A DNA stretch of 64,000 nt from Adineta ricciae (taxonomy: Eukaryota > Rotifera > Eurotatoria > Adinetida > Adinetidae). The translations under genes and the position numbers were made by a program. Location: positions 620,001 through 684,000 of the forward strand of contig CAJNOJ010000001.1 of NCBI GenBank assembly GCA_905250025.1. Direction: 5' to 3'. Under the pieces are notes generated by a model. The model saw nothing but the letters and a program-made list of their open reading frames with translations, did no database searches and was not told where the DNA came from. Positions 20,935-34,085 of the stretch are shown here, one piece after another; the first letter of the stretch is position 1, and every line of letters begins with the position of its first letter.

Positions 20935-23629
20935 TCTCAATAAACAATCCGATATACTCTGACTCATTGTCTCTTGTTAGTGTATAAAATATCTGTATTG
21001 TTCGTTTTTATATAAATTCAATGAATAGAACACTTCTTTTAATCTCATTTCTTTTGACACAGATTCTAAGAGTTCATGTTCAAAATATCGAAACGATGAA
21101 ATAAACACATGTACTACAGCGCATCCATACAATGTCTCTTGTCACCTTTGAAAAAGGAGAAGAAAAGAAATGCAACATGAATCTGACAGTATCATTTCGA
21201 ATCGATGATTATCAGTATATACTTCGGCGCAGTTTATAATAGAAATCTATTTTTGTTTTCTTTAAACGAGACTCTGACGTCAATGCATTCTTAAGCACAT
21301 TTATGTCAGTATTATTGGTTGATCCATTCTTTTAATTTTAAGGATTAAACACGCCACATACATTGACGTCGATTATCTCAGAGTGAAAACACGTTTTGGT
21401 CAATGCAATTGTATAATAGATTCTTATTTACTATCTTAATATGTAGGGTGCAAGTGCATCATTCGACAATTGACGTCAAGAGATTTACCAGCGACAGAAT
21501 GTCAAATATTTACAATTCGAGCATCAAATGACAGTTTTAGAAAACTTTTAGAAAAAGAAACCAATATTGATCTAGCCGATTCAATATTTTTATTAAAAAT
21601 ATTACCTTATATAAGCACCCATAGACGTAATCATCTGACCGATGTAAAAAAATACGAGCAGCTCGACTGGTAGATAATAAACTTAATTATATTCAAACAA
21701 TAATGGAAACTATTCTAGTCGTACTGTTCTTGTAATTGTCGAACGAATCTCACGTGTGTTCATAATGAGATGAGATTGTTCTGACGTCTGTATTACGAAT
21801 AGATGACGTAGTAAATTGTTGATGATTGATGAGCACTGAACATACAGCACTAGGAGATTAGTATTCAAAAGTCTTTACTTTCGTAGCATTATAAAGATGA
21901 TAACTGAATCAGACAGTAAAACCGGATGATGAACCATCATTGAATAATAATGCATTAAAACTAAAAAACCAAATGCTGTATAGCAAAGATACGATGGACC
22001 TTCTTTTGTCTTTATTTCATCCTGGTTTGATTACGTCTATTCTGTACCATCAAAATTGTCGGAAAAACTTCATTGCTCACGAACCATTATTAATATCTTG
22101 TTCTAATTGTTGAACACTTCAACTATGAAACTACTCAGATAAGATGCTAACTTACTATAAATATAACATTGAAATGGCGTATCTCGATACTCTAACAAAA
22201 TTTTTACGTCATGGACGTTATTTTTACACTTAAGGGTATATTATCTATACGATTGAAATACGGCTCTTGACAATAACTGTCGAAACAAACAACACCGATC
22301 AATCCCTATGTTTGCTGACAATGTATGATTTGAACATACAGCTCTATGAATAAAACATTCTTGCCGATACCAACAAAGTGAACCTATGCTATGGTTAATC
22401 TTCAAAATGGGAAATGTAGTCATTGTCGTACTTCAAAATAAATTCATTATCTGAATCCTTTCCTTTCCTTTATAAAGTCGATAATACATTCACGATCAGA
22501 AAATATCGTTTTCCATACTGTGCTATGTTGTTGTCTCGGAGAAACACTTCAATCAGCAGGCGAAACAAAACGTTCACCAAGTTAGTTCTTCTACAAACTA
22601 AGATCGTTTAGGATCTTATTAATGATACTTACGCTTCATTGAAGAATTTGATCAAATTTTGTTGCATAATCTATCGTTTTGAAGAATGAATGCATGTTTT
22701 ATGGCGCATGGTCACGTATTGTAATGACAGATGTTTAAAAGCCAATATTATCATAGAAGTTTTTCTTTGAACTTTACTTTATCGACAAAGCTATCTAATG
22801 CTGGTAACCAGCTATTATATTGATAAAAACGAGGGATATAATGGTATTTCTGTAGATAAACGTACTAGATGGGCTAGGACAAACACATTCGTACGTGTTA
22901 GGTAATTACAAAATCTGACAAAGAGTATTACGTCGACTAGGGAGTCCAAACAACTTTTACTTTGGTAAAACTTCGCATTTCTCCAGAGAAATCTCAGCAA
23001 TCGGTTAAGTCTTCGAATATTCTACGTGTAGAAATTACTACAGAATCCACATCCAGTTCGTAATAATATTACATGAAACGTAGAAAATGAGTCATCTTAT
23101 CTTACGCAAACATGAAACTTCGTTCTTATAGTTGATGAGCGTAAACGAAAAACGAAAACGTATTATTTACTCCGTCCAGTTCAAAACCACAAATATATCT
23201 AGCTCCAATTTACCAGGATTATACAATTCATCCAACCATAGACTCGCATTCTCTGCTTATGGTTAAGTATTTGCTTTTGTTGCAACTTTCAACAGTCTAC
23301 TACCTCACCTGTTGAATATTTACTAACAAATATCACATTATTTCGCATACAAACTAGCTGGATAAAAATAAAAATAGGATTTCTGACTCATACTTTCTAC
23401 ACAGTACAAATGAGAATGATAATAGTACATGTTTCTTCGCTCTGTGTCGTCCAAACACATTTCAATGAACTTCTCGGCTAGCTTGAACAATGAAATTTAT
23501 TGTGTATCAAAACTTTTGATACCAGATTTTATTTGAAAACATAGCTTGAATATACAGAGAAAAAACAGAATGAATAACAGATCTACATGAATTAGATTTC
23601 AGTACAAAGTGTCCAGATTATTCAATATT
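20935..23629. other. 2.7-kb gene-poor stretch with a cluster of CRE-like sites
   Basis: AT-rich, with only short random frames. The notable content is a set of TGACGT-type motifs: 21275-21282 and 21471-21478 (perfect TGACGTCA), 21364-21370, 21782-21788, 21804-21810 and 22204-22211. A coding-like fragment ending at 21673 has no start and is not accepted as a gene. Confidence 0.5.
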
Positions 23630-24004
23630 TTAAAGATCAACAGCTCGAGCACGACCACAGAGTAAATAAACAATCAAACCTAGAGAAAACATGAAGAGAT
23701 ATAAGAAGCCCCATATTTGATTTCTTCTTACCAATGATTGGGCAGAAAACGATGAATAGAATCCAAAGAAGTTTTTCAACCATAGACTTTCCCGATCGAA
23801 GAATTTCCACTGCAGCGATGATATCCAAAATCAGGACGATCTGAAATTAATCAGAGAAAATTTCACGAAAAAAATAGTTGTTTCATCACGTACCAAACCA
23901 ACAATACCGCCAACAGTTGGTCCAACATAATAAACATCAGCTGCTACGAATTGAACAAAACCCAAAAGAAGAATAACCAATGATGAATAATTGATTAAAG
24001 CCAT
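23630..24004 (-). CDS. Small PLDc_N-type membrane protein
   Basis: Three exons on the minus strand: 23894-24004, 23732-23840 and 23630-23679. They total 270 nt and 89 residues with phases 0 and 1. Residues 1-22 are a signal peptide or first helix (YSSLVILLLGFVQFVAADV). A second helix contains VGGIVGL joined to IVLILDIIAAVEILRSGKS. The third is KLLWILFIVFCPIIGLIVYL followed by LCGR. The pattern K-L-L-W-x(7)-P-x-I-G-x-x-x-Y-L-L-x-G-R is the hallmark of the phospholipase D-nuclease N-terminal domain, here without any phospholipase part. This domain occurs as a free-standing small membrane protein in bacteria and in some eukaryotes; its function is not known. Introns of 52 and 53 bp match the rest of the window. 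The exons are too short for a simple frame scan. Confidence 0.82.
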
Positions 24005-27000
24005 TTGGAAATTATTAGAACGAAGAAAAATAACTTTGCAAATATCTGAAAGTAGATGCGCGCAAAAAATTTTATAAGAAAGATATTTTAACAACTCGAT
24101 ATTCTCGATTTTGCTATTACTGCCGTTTAATTATGCTCGACGAACGTCCTGTTGTTCTTCTGCACGTTGTATGACATAAGTTAAAATAAATCTTCATACT
24201 TGCTACATATCGCTCGTCATTTCTTTTTCTCTCTTTTCTCTATGCATCAAAACGGACGGATATTTCGTCTTCTTTTTTTGCGATTCAAAATGTCGAAGAT
24301 GATTCATCTGTTTCTTTTTTCTCCTTCTTTTTCTTCTGCATAGCTATTCAACGTTGACGGGAGAAAAATATAAATAATTCGTAGAATGTACTTGAACCGA
24401 CGAAATTAGTCAAATACAAATTTGTCTGATTTTCATCTATTGAATAAACGTACATGTTTTCTTTTACTTCAGGATAAAAATAGCATTTGCTTGATCAGTT
24501 TCGGCTATTGTGAAATATAATTCAAACATAAAACGCTTTTGTTAACGATGGGTTGAAAAGAATTCCTGACTTGTTGAGTTAACTATGCAAACCTTAGATT
24601 ATGATAATATGTCATTGGATTTATTAGTAAGACCAAGTTACTGTAGGAGAAATATCATCGTATCTAAATATTTGATACTCGTATACATTCACGAAAAGAA
24701 TTGATCCTCATAAATATCAAATGAAATCTTTATGCGTCATTTTTTTTAATGTGCCATAGAAATATTTTAGGAACAATAAAGAAAGTTAACTTAGATGAGA
24801 AGCACATAATCAAGAATAATTATGAATTAAATACGTCGTTATCCTTAATTCGTATTTTACAAGTGTCATTTCAATAAACTGCCTAATTTGAATTATTTAG
24901 AGCATTCAGTGTATGAATGAAAGATTCGATCTGCTTCCGTGTAAAATGTTTAGTAATATGAAGAAAATCGCTTTTCAAAAGCGAGGTGCATTCGAAGATG
25001 AAGGTCAAAGTGTGCTCTCGATGTTCAACTAAATGTTCAAAAAGTAGTTCATGCATTGTCAGATGGTTTAAATGTTGCAGAATCTCTTCTGATTTTTCAC
25101 CAGTAATCGAATAAAACCATTGGGTGACTTAGTTAGACGTTCTGGATATCTTTTCCCATATAAAGACACTACTTGGTATTCGTGGGACGTTAATAACAGC
25201 AACTTCTGTCATTTCTCTTCTCTGATTTACACATCATCACGCACATATGTCATCTTGAACGTTCGTCTAACGAGCTATATAAGTCATTTTTAGTCTCGCG
25301 AGATTCGGCAAAGTATTTACTTTCAGACATAATTGAAGGGAAACAATATCTTGGAATTCACATCAGCTCACCTTTTCTTTTCTCCCTTTCGTTGGTCTCT
25401 CATCCTGACTGCGATATGCATCTCATCTATATAACAACGTCTTTCTCTTTTCCTGCGCATCAACTTCAATTCAAAGATAAAGGTAAGGGAAGCCAAGTGA
25501 TAAAAATTGAGAATGCTTACCTTTCCGGGATCGATATTTTGATAGATATTCTTTGCAAATACGTGTGTATTTTGAGAAATTTCTATCAGAGAGAATAGTT
25601 TAGAACCGGAAATCCAATAAATCGTTATGTCGTTTGTTATTTGCCTTTAACTTTTAAAACGATAAGGAAAAGATAATGAAAGTATAGATCCTGAACTTTT
25701 GAACTTGTTTTTATCAATAATTGTAATTCAACCGCATGCCTCTAACTCAGTCGCAATTCTGAGACGAAACCACATAGTATTTAACTAAACTACTTTCCTT
25801 TTTTAACTATGATTTGTCCAAAAAAAACAGCTTGATTACATATGATTTTGCCCACGCCAGCTGAAGTCAATGGGACAATCAACACTATTTTATTATAATT
25901 ATTCACAATCCAAATCCGCAGTTATTTATATATAGCTTGGATGTTTATGTATGAACACGAGCGTTTATGAGGACCATACTGTCATCGACATTCGGTACCC
26001 GTCTTCCACTAATTTTTATTAGCATTCTTCTGGAGTTCTTGTAACTAAATGACACGAAAAGAGGAAATAGTGCGAATGCGTGCCTTGAACATTTGAATAA
26101 CTGAGAATGCATTTCGAGGATATTGTGTGATAAGGTTATCGCTAGATGTGTTCGTTTCATTTCTGAGTACGTTCTTCTCTTCAAACATCGCACATGATGT
26201 CAAGAGAAGAAGTTATTGATCTGCTTAGCGTACATAGCAAGAATCGCCTGTGACCGTTAATATTTCAGCAACTTTGAAGAATAACTAAACTTTACTTCGA
26301 ACCAAACTATGTCCGTCATTAGTTTATTCAATATACAAAATATTAGGATTTTATGCGTAACTTTTGTAAAAAAAAATGTACTTTTTCAGTTGGAATAACA
26401 AGCACTTGTCTTACAAATTTATTTTTAGTTAATCTTTGTTTTCGACATCTTTCACTCGATATATGATACTCTCGAACAGATTTATTCTAATACAAGGTCT
26501 CTACAAACATGAGTAAAAGTACACAGTTCGACTCGATTTTTCCTGTCCTGTTGCTAATTTGATAGACACACGACCCCAGAGAAGGTACCACGATGATTCG
26601 CATCAAAACCAATTAATCTCCGGCATGCGGAAGTATATGATACAATGGTGATCCATGTTACTCTGAGCAAAATTGAATTGTCGTCGTCAAAATGAATACT
26701 AATGATTTCCTAAACAGAGCGTCTACGACTAGGAATCTGAGCAGATCTCGCAATATAGGTATCTATTTCTTGTTTAATATTTGATATGTGTATAAGAATG
26801 TCGAAAGCGAGATTCTTTTAAGTAACGATGTATGCTAAGTCACCCGTAAGATGAGTCACTCTTTCTCATCTATTTTCATTATTAAACTTCAAATTTGTTG
26901 ACTCTAGTTCTTAAAAGAGATTTTTGAATTATAGTATTTAATAAGTATAATGTTTGTTTTCTTTTGATAACATCCAGGGACAAAAAGAAAAAGAGCACGT

Positions 27001-29048
27001 CGGAACAAGACGTAGCTAATTCCATAATTTCGATAATGATAAACATGAAATAATCACAGCTTACAACCTGGGACCAACGGAGAGACTTTTTCCTTTCTCA
27101 AGACAGGCGCTCATACATTATTACGATTCGTTCTATTTTAGTCCTTGTCTAATGAATATGATTGAAATAAAACAGAAATCTGTGTCAAAATATTCAGATT
27201 TAGTCCAAAACAATGTTCACGCGTCTGTAAGCATGCACAATGCCTTAGACTAAGAATATTAACGTGTATTGAAATAGAAATGCACTTTCTTTGTTCCAGA
27301 TTTCAAGAGAAGATGTCGGATACGACCTATTCGTTGTTCAAGTGTGTTGATTGCTTGAAAATTAGGAAGAAGATAAGTATAAACATACTCGAGAGCAAGA
27401 GTAAATACTAAATATAGCTCTCTTACTTAAATAAATTTTCATCAAACAAAAAATATGAGATAATAGGTGCTGGGCACGAAATCTTTTATAAGAAAGGATA
27501 TTTTTTGACGTCAGCTAGCATTATTTGATATAATCCATACAGAATAGTTCGCGTGTCAATCAAAATCGATACCAATAGTCTTTTCAGACGACTTGTCATC
27601 TATCAAGAGTAACTCATCCTTTCTTTTATACACATGTCCAACGAGACAGAGTCATATCAGCCCAGATTGAATGGATATCCGATGATAATAAACAAATCGG
27701 AAATTCATTCGGCTACGAACTATGCATACAATGTTCTTCTTTAGTTTTGTTTAATAAAATCTTCGTACAAATCATATTTTTCCTTTATGATATTAATTCT
27801 CATGGACATAATTTGTCTTAATTCTCTTCTGTCCGTATATTGTCAACAAATTCTCGCAAAATATAGCATGGAAAACTCGATCTGCTCGTTTATAGTCTCC
27901 AGGAAGCGTTCATGACCCATTAAGTGCTTAAGAATTCTACGGTTTCGAGAGTCAACGATCTTTCGCCTAAATTTAGCCTTGTCACGAATCACGATTTTTT
28001 TTTGGTATCATTACAGTCATATTCGGTTCTTTACGACTCAATATTCCCGCATTAATAGTCTATGCGTAGGAATAAAAAACACAGGAAATTTTTGAAGATA
28101 ACTTCAGAAAAATGTAGCAGAAATTGTTTGTGCTTCATAAACTACCTGTAGGATGTAATTGATGAAATATATATATATATATATATGTGTTTATTATTAA
28201 AATTCAGCAGAAGCTTTCTCAAACTCATGTCTGACTTTGGATACTTGTACTTCTATTTTAAAATGAAGAAATCTAAGCTAGAGTTTTCTATTCTTTTTCT
28301 TTTGACACTTCTTCTTTTAGATGTTCCAGAGTGGAAACACAGACTTTCCTGTCTCATTAGAGATGTCATCATTTTGAGTTGATGAAAGATGTTATACTGA
28401 GAAGCAAACAAGACGAGGGAGATAAAACAACGACGACATCGCAGAAGAGAAATAGAAAATGGAGTTGCTTTAACAATTTACTCGTGTGTAATAAGCGGTC
28501 TAATATTCTCTTATACAAGACAACTGCCCGTTCACAGAGTACTTCATTCTCGCAAAAGAGAAGAAAAAATCACTACACAATTAAAGAACACTGTCTAATT
28601 TTAAATAGATCTCGATTACTATATTTATCATACACTAATATTCATGTATGTAAGTTTGATTACTGAGATTGAAATGCACAGTCCCATGAGAATGACTATG
28701 CAACCAATTGGAAGCATTCTGATCTGAATAGAAACAGAAAACATTGCAGGAAAATACAAGAAATACGTAATTGATAAAGATTTACGTTAAGCAAAGATAA
28801 ATACTTGTTGACAAAAAAAGAGGGAGAGAATAACATAGTCTTGAACGATGGTAGACATGCTTTGAGACCTTTTTTAATAGCTTTTCTTTCATCAGCTCGT
28901 CAACGGATAGATTAATGTGATGAAGTGATTATGTTTTTCCTTTTAGATAACAGCTAAGCAATTTGACGCACTTTCTCTCGAGTTTGTCACCAACAATTTC
29001 ATATCTGACAATATCAACAAGTGACACAAGACCTCTTCTTTCGCAATA
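24005..29048. other. 5-kb gene desert
   Basis: The longest empty stretch in the window. It is strongly AT-rich with short, mutually overlapping frames. It contains a CT-rich tract (24225-24335), a TGACGTCA site at 27506-27513, an (AT)n run and a weak two-exon candidate (26692-27015). A segment near 27430-27510 resembles the DNA just upstream of the PLDc_N gene (24040-24090). No gene is supported with confidence. Confidence 0.5.
28167..28186. repeat. (AT)10 microsatellite
   Basis: Uninterrupted alternating AT run in the gene-poor region. Confidence 0.9.
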
Positions 29049-32000
29049 ATGTCTGTTAATCAAAGTAATCAGACATCTATACCGAACCTATTCATTCATC
29101 CAACCGTACTCTGGTGTTTAATAATGCCAGTGGTTCATTTTTTAAGTTTAATTTCCAATACTCTTTGTATTATCATATTCTGTTCAAAAACCTTTGTACA
29201 TAAACCTATCGCTATCTATTTCATTTGTTTATTAATCAGTGATTCGACCACATTATTGATCGGTTACAGTGAAATGCTCGATCGAGAAGCGCACATGATG
29301 GATAAGTCATCATTACTATGCGCGTTCAATGTTAAAATAATACATCGTTTAACCGATTGGATTTATTCATTTATGGGCAAGTTTTGCATCGAATGGATGC
29401 TTTACAAAGTCTTGTGGACACGTGCATCGACTATTCTACTCGCAATATTAAGTATTCAACGATCTCGAACATTTTTCTCGTTGTCCTACCGAGAGTCACG
29501 TTTCTGTGCACTATTTGCATGTCTGATGAGTATACTCATTGCTTCATTTGTGACCTGCTTTGAATGGATTGGAGTGCAGTGCAATAAGTCATCGGATTCA
29601 CACGTTTACTTGGAACTCTTTCAAATAGTGATGAGTCAAAAGACGTCGAAACAATTGTATTCGACTTATCTGTTTAATCATTATGACGAATCCATCGGAG
29701 AATATTCTTGCATGATGAAATCATTGAAAATTTACCGGTTTAATCATTCAATAGCAACATCGAACGAGGTAAAGTCCAATCATCCACTTTGTGATTGCTT
29801 TCAGTCTCTCCTCCGTTAGATTCACATTTGACAAAATATGCACTTTCAGCAGGAACTCAGTGTCAGTTTATATTTAATGTATTTAGAGACAAAAGCACAC
29901 TCTAATTCTCTATATAAATTTGGTTTCGTGAATAAAAGCATAAGACTTTCTAAAAATACCCTTAGCATTCTAATAGTTTTCCATTATCTCCCTCTGGTAC
30001 TTTAATCTGAACCATGAAATAGTTACAATGCACACTGAATGGTTAATACATCCTTCGCTAATCAAAATACTAGCCGTTGAGAACTCCGTCTCGAACGTCT
30101 TTTTATGTAGTTACCAATTAGTATTATACGACCGACATAGGAGAGAAAGTAGAATGATTAAGTGAAATTTTTTCGCCGTGATAGTGCCGGAAATGCAAGT
30201 CACACAATTGATTAACAACAGACTTTCCTCTTCGTGTACATAACACCTACGATTAGTTTTGACCGCAGATTGTATGAATTATACTATATGTAAAAACTCG
30301 CATGTTTCGCAGTTAGATGTAGAAAGTAGATTGCTTCGGTACGCATCAATAATAAATTAATTATTAGAAAAGGAAAGTTAATTAGGCGTACTTCATACTT
30401 CTCTCTTCGAGGGGATTTTGCACATTGACTTCCATATCAAAAGTTCTCAGTTAATCATATAAGACCGATGGTTTTTGAAAACATCATCGGTCCTGGGATT
30501 TCACTCCAGGAACTGTTAACACGATACTCGTTTAATCTTCTTAAATTGCTGTTTTTTCAATTACATATTCAATGAATACAAAATTAAGTAGGCTATTTCT
30601 GGAATAGATCATATCGCGCATCTGCACCGATTAGACTTTGACCATTGTTTGAATGAAACTTTGATAAACGATGCAAACATCTCACTTGCCAAAGCGAGAA
30701 ATGGTTCTAATAGATCTCGACAAATCTGAAACTTTTCCAAGATTAATTAGAAATGAAGAAAACTGACAGCGGCTCGTTCGTGTCTAGTCAACCTAACCTA
30801 GAGTTAAACAAAAAAGTCCGCTTTCCTGATAAAGAACGATTCGTGCTGTTTGCAAAACATATCTTCTCATCCGATCATCTATTTTTAGTCTCTTTGCTCG
30901 CCAACAGCGACCGCTGATGAATTTTATCTATTCACACAATCATTATTGACTCATCCGAATGCGACGATCGCTGAAAGTATGAACAATATCCTCGCAGATG
31001 CTTATGATGCTAATTATCATCATCGTCAACGAAGTACATCATTACTAGTGAATCAAATCGAACAAATCGGATCGTTAGAAATGGTTATAAAACTATTTGA
31101 AAAGCGTACATGTAACATCACACTTTTTTATTCTGTTTGCTTGAGATTACTCAATTTTCTCTATTCATTATCATTTGGTTTCAATCGCCATACGATTGCT
31201 ATCTTTTTTGGCAATGCCTTACCATCCATGCTTGTCTTCCTGGCCAATTTATTGTCTTTGAAAGTGATTTATTTTTCCGAAAGTTTGAAATATTTAAAGA
31301 AGACAACACAGAAAAATCGCCGCAAACGTCGATTGCAAAACGATTTACGTGCATTTCTTGTTATCATCATCGAAAGCTTCTCTGTTATAACCATCTCATG
31401 GTGTATACCCATATTCTTAACAATGTACTATTGTCAAACGTTATACGTCATTTCTATCACTGCATGCCCACAAATAAAACGAGCCCTAGCGTTCTTTCTC
31501 TTTCCGGATTTGTTCAATTCGTCGACAAACTGTTTGTTGTACTCATTATCTGGAAAATTATTTCGAAGGAAATTCATCGGTATGATTAAAGCGATATTTA
31601 CATGTGGTCGAGGACTATTTTGGGGTGTCAGAAAACGTGCAGCTTTATTGCCAACAAGTCACTTCGAATTGCAAGCATCGAACGATCCGTCGGCAGCTTT
31701 CAATAACGGAATCTATTCTCGAACAGACACCTGTCGACACTCGGAATTCTTTTCGCCTGTTCACATCAATAAATTAAATAATACAGCGAAGAAGAAGAAA
31801 GTTGTGGAAGACGATGGATCATCATGCACGGCGAAAAACAATGATGAAACAACTGGAAGTAATGGAACGCAAGTAGAATCTCCTCGAACATCTCGTCGCC
31901 GCAGACAACCTCAGACATTCAAGACATTTCTGATTGATAAAGTACCATTTCTACGATCAAATGCACCGAAAAAAAACCAAACTATTGCACAGAAGCAACA

Positions 32001-32175
32001 GTTGAAGCTTACCCAGTCGTTCTCTTCCACAGGCACGAATACCAGTAATAAAGATAGTTCCTCTCGGCCGAAATCGACTCAACAACTTCAATCAAGAACG
32101 ATTATTTTGATTAATCCATCCAATAATCAGTGCGTAAAAACTGACTGTTTATTTCAAAATGTGACTAGTTTGTGA
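29049..32175 (+). CDS. Divergent rhodopsin-type GPCR with long second extracellular loop and long tail
   Basis: Exon 1, 29049-29768 (240 codons), ends SNEGT.. with donor GTAAAG. Exon 2, 30889-32175, starts after TTTTTAG and is in phase 0, giving 668 residues. The intron of about 1120 bp is unusually long here. Transmembrane helices 1-4 lie in exon 1 (VVHFLSLISNTLCIIIFC; IAIYFICLLISDSTTLLIG; STILLAILSIQRSRTFF; RFCALFACLMSILIASFV). Exon 2 holds helices 5-7 and the end LFNSSTNCLLYSLSGKLFRR, which corresponds to the NPxxY and helix-8 region. The DRY triplet is replaced by QRS. Between helices 4 and 5 is a large loop of roughly 130 residues, and the tail of over 200 residues is Ser/Thr/Lys-rich, suited to phosphorylation. 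Ligand unknown. AATAAA at 32201-32206. An unseen extra exon in the intron is possible. Confidence 0.72.
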
Positions 32176-33008
32176 ATATTTCCGTCATTATTTTGTATAG
32201 AATAAAACAAAATGGAATAGTGTGTCTAATAATCTTAGATTCAAGAAGTTATTGTTAAACAAACCCTTTGTTTGCATTTCTAATCATGTAAATAAGAAAT
32301 ATAAGTGCTGAAGAAAAAATTCGATCTAGAGACGCTCATTTATCAATGCTAATCTTAAAAATGCACCTGTGAATTCAAGTAAATGAACAGTCTGTCAGTA
32401 AAATACGTTAATATGTGGTTAAACACAGCTGGATTATATGTGTCAATTATGCCAGTAATGTTCATGAGTTAACATAAATCAAATAGGAAAGGGAAACACA
32501 ATTTCTCCTTCGGACAAATAATTAACTTCATTATTATTTTCCCTTCGGCGAGTCATATGAAAATCCGACGAATTATGTCAGATTTACATATTCATTTGCT
32601 AGTCTTGAGACAAACGCTAAGAAGAGCAGCATGGGCTCAAAGAAATATCAAAACATGCTAGATATTCTCAGTAATCTTTTCCTGTGTTCCTTCGACCCGC
32701 TTAATAACGACGGTTTACTTTGAATCAAGATTTTCGCCAGTTACGGCGCTTATTCAATCACTTTTAATTTTAATGTTTTGATATACTGAAAATAAATGCA
32801 AGTGCAATTGAGATATTCTGTTAGCGCAATATCACTCAAAGAACTCTTAAACTGAACGATGTTTCTATCTTTCACTTCCTATTAAAATTGCTAATGTAGA
32901 TACTTAGTAGTCACTTTTCTCTTCCACTCGTTTTTGAAAGCTTGCAGAGCGTAAAATGTTCTTTGTAAAACATGGTTTTCCTCAATTGTATGTGGTTGAG
33001 CAGTTTCT
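32176..33008. other. Intergenic between GPCR genes
   Basis: About 830 bp, AT-rich, with the AATAAA of the upstream gene. No exon or receptor remnant was recognised. Confidence 0.5.
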
Positions 33009-33900
33009 ATGCCTGATATAACCGTGCTCAGTATCTTTCAAGTGACCATTCTTGTACTGGCAAGTCTATTATCAATAATCTATCTAATTCCGATCATACT
33101 GATTCGTCGTTTTCATACTATCAATAACGTTTTCACTGCCAATCTCTCGATTGCTGCATTCTGCTGTAGCACATATTGGCTGATTTACTTCGTTCTTTAT
33201 CTTTTCTACACGAATGTTCTATCCGGTAATACAATTTGTGCGATTCTCGGCTACTTCGAAATGATGTGTACACTTCAAATGCCACTGGCGATCGTTGCAA
33301 CATCAATTCATCGTCTCCTTTCGATTACTTATTCGAAAAGATCCACTTTATCAACGAAACGACGGGCAATAATGTGCATTAGTGGTCACTGGCTTGCCTG
33401 TATCGTTCTTCCATTGCCACGAATCGCATCATTCAATAATCCGGTACATACCAACATTTCATAGTAAATATGACAAATTGTTCTCTGTTTAGTATTGTGA
33501 CACACAAAAATGGATCAGTGTGTACACATTCGTAATGTATGTTGTCGTTCCATCCATCATCAGCCTGGTGAACAACATTCTTATTTTTCAGCATGTTCGT
33601 TCTTCATCAAATCGCATACAGACAGTGGAAATCGGTGGGAGCCAAAATCAACGTCATAAAATAAGTCGCCGTGATTTACATCTCCTTCGGCACATGATCA
33701 TTATGTTCGTCATTTTTGTTGGAGGTTGGACTCCAGTTAGTATCTGTTCTATTTTCGTTCATGTTGAACTTACTTCAACAATAATGTTGGTGTTTACTCT
33801 TTTAGCTGAATCCTCCTTGTTGATAGATATGCTCGATCTCTATTTGTATAATTATGAACTGCGAAAATATTTCAATAAAAAGATGCGTATATGTTGTTAG
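33009..33900 (+). CDS. Rhodopsin-type GPCR, two-exon family, copy A
   Basis: Exons 33009-33443 and 33493-33900 join in phase 0 across a 49-bp intron to give 280 residues. This is a compact seven-helix receptor with a very short N-terminus (about 10 residues). The family signature is LIRRFHTINNVFTANL between helices 1 and 2. Helix 3 carries CTLQMPLAIVATSIHRL, where HRL takes the place of DRY. The intron falls just after helix 4 at SFNNP, in the second extracellular loop. Exon 2 has helix 5 (VPSIISLVNNILIFQHVR), helix 6 (MIIMFVIFVGGWTP) and helix 7 ending DLYLYNYELRKYF. The first member of a tandem set with copies at 37.6, 39.3 (broken) and 40.2 kb. Ligand unknown; small-molecule or peptide chemosensing is an inference from the expansion. 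Confidence 0.85.
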
Positions 33901-34085
33901 AAAGCAACTGTTACATTCTATAGAATCGACAAAATTTAGGAAAAGTATCTCAATGAACTACATAACACGATCTAGTGGGACACGATATATATATTTATAC
34001 ATAAATCTAGTTGCAAAAATAGTTTAAAGTATAAAAAAGATGAAGACCAACAAAAAAATAGTTGTTTGTGTCGTTTATTTGCTTC

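Noticed and set aside
21440-21673. Coding-like fragment ending LTDVKKYEQLDW, preceded by a TAG acceptor-like site
   Set aside because: No upstream exon with a start was found and no family recognised; it may be a remnant.
22241-23000. Cys-rich and hydrophobic minus-strand frames at 22241-22423 and 22815-23000
   Set aside because: Considered as GPCR remnants, but no family motif could be aligned.
30463-30511. tRNA T-arm-like or hammerhead ribozyme in the GPCR intron
   Set aside because: Loop and stem sizes do not fit a tRNA, and no CTGATGA...GAAA core is arranged correctly.
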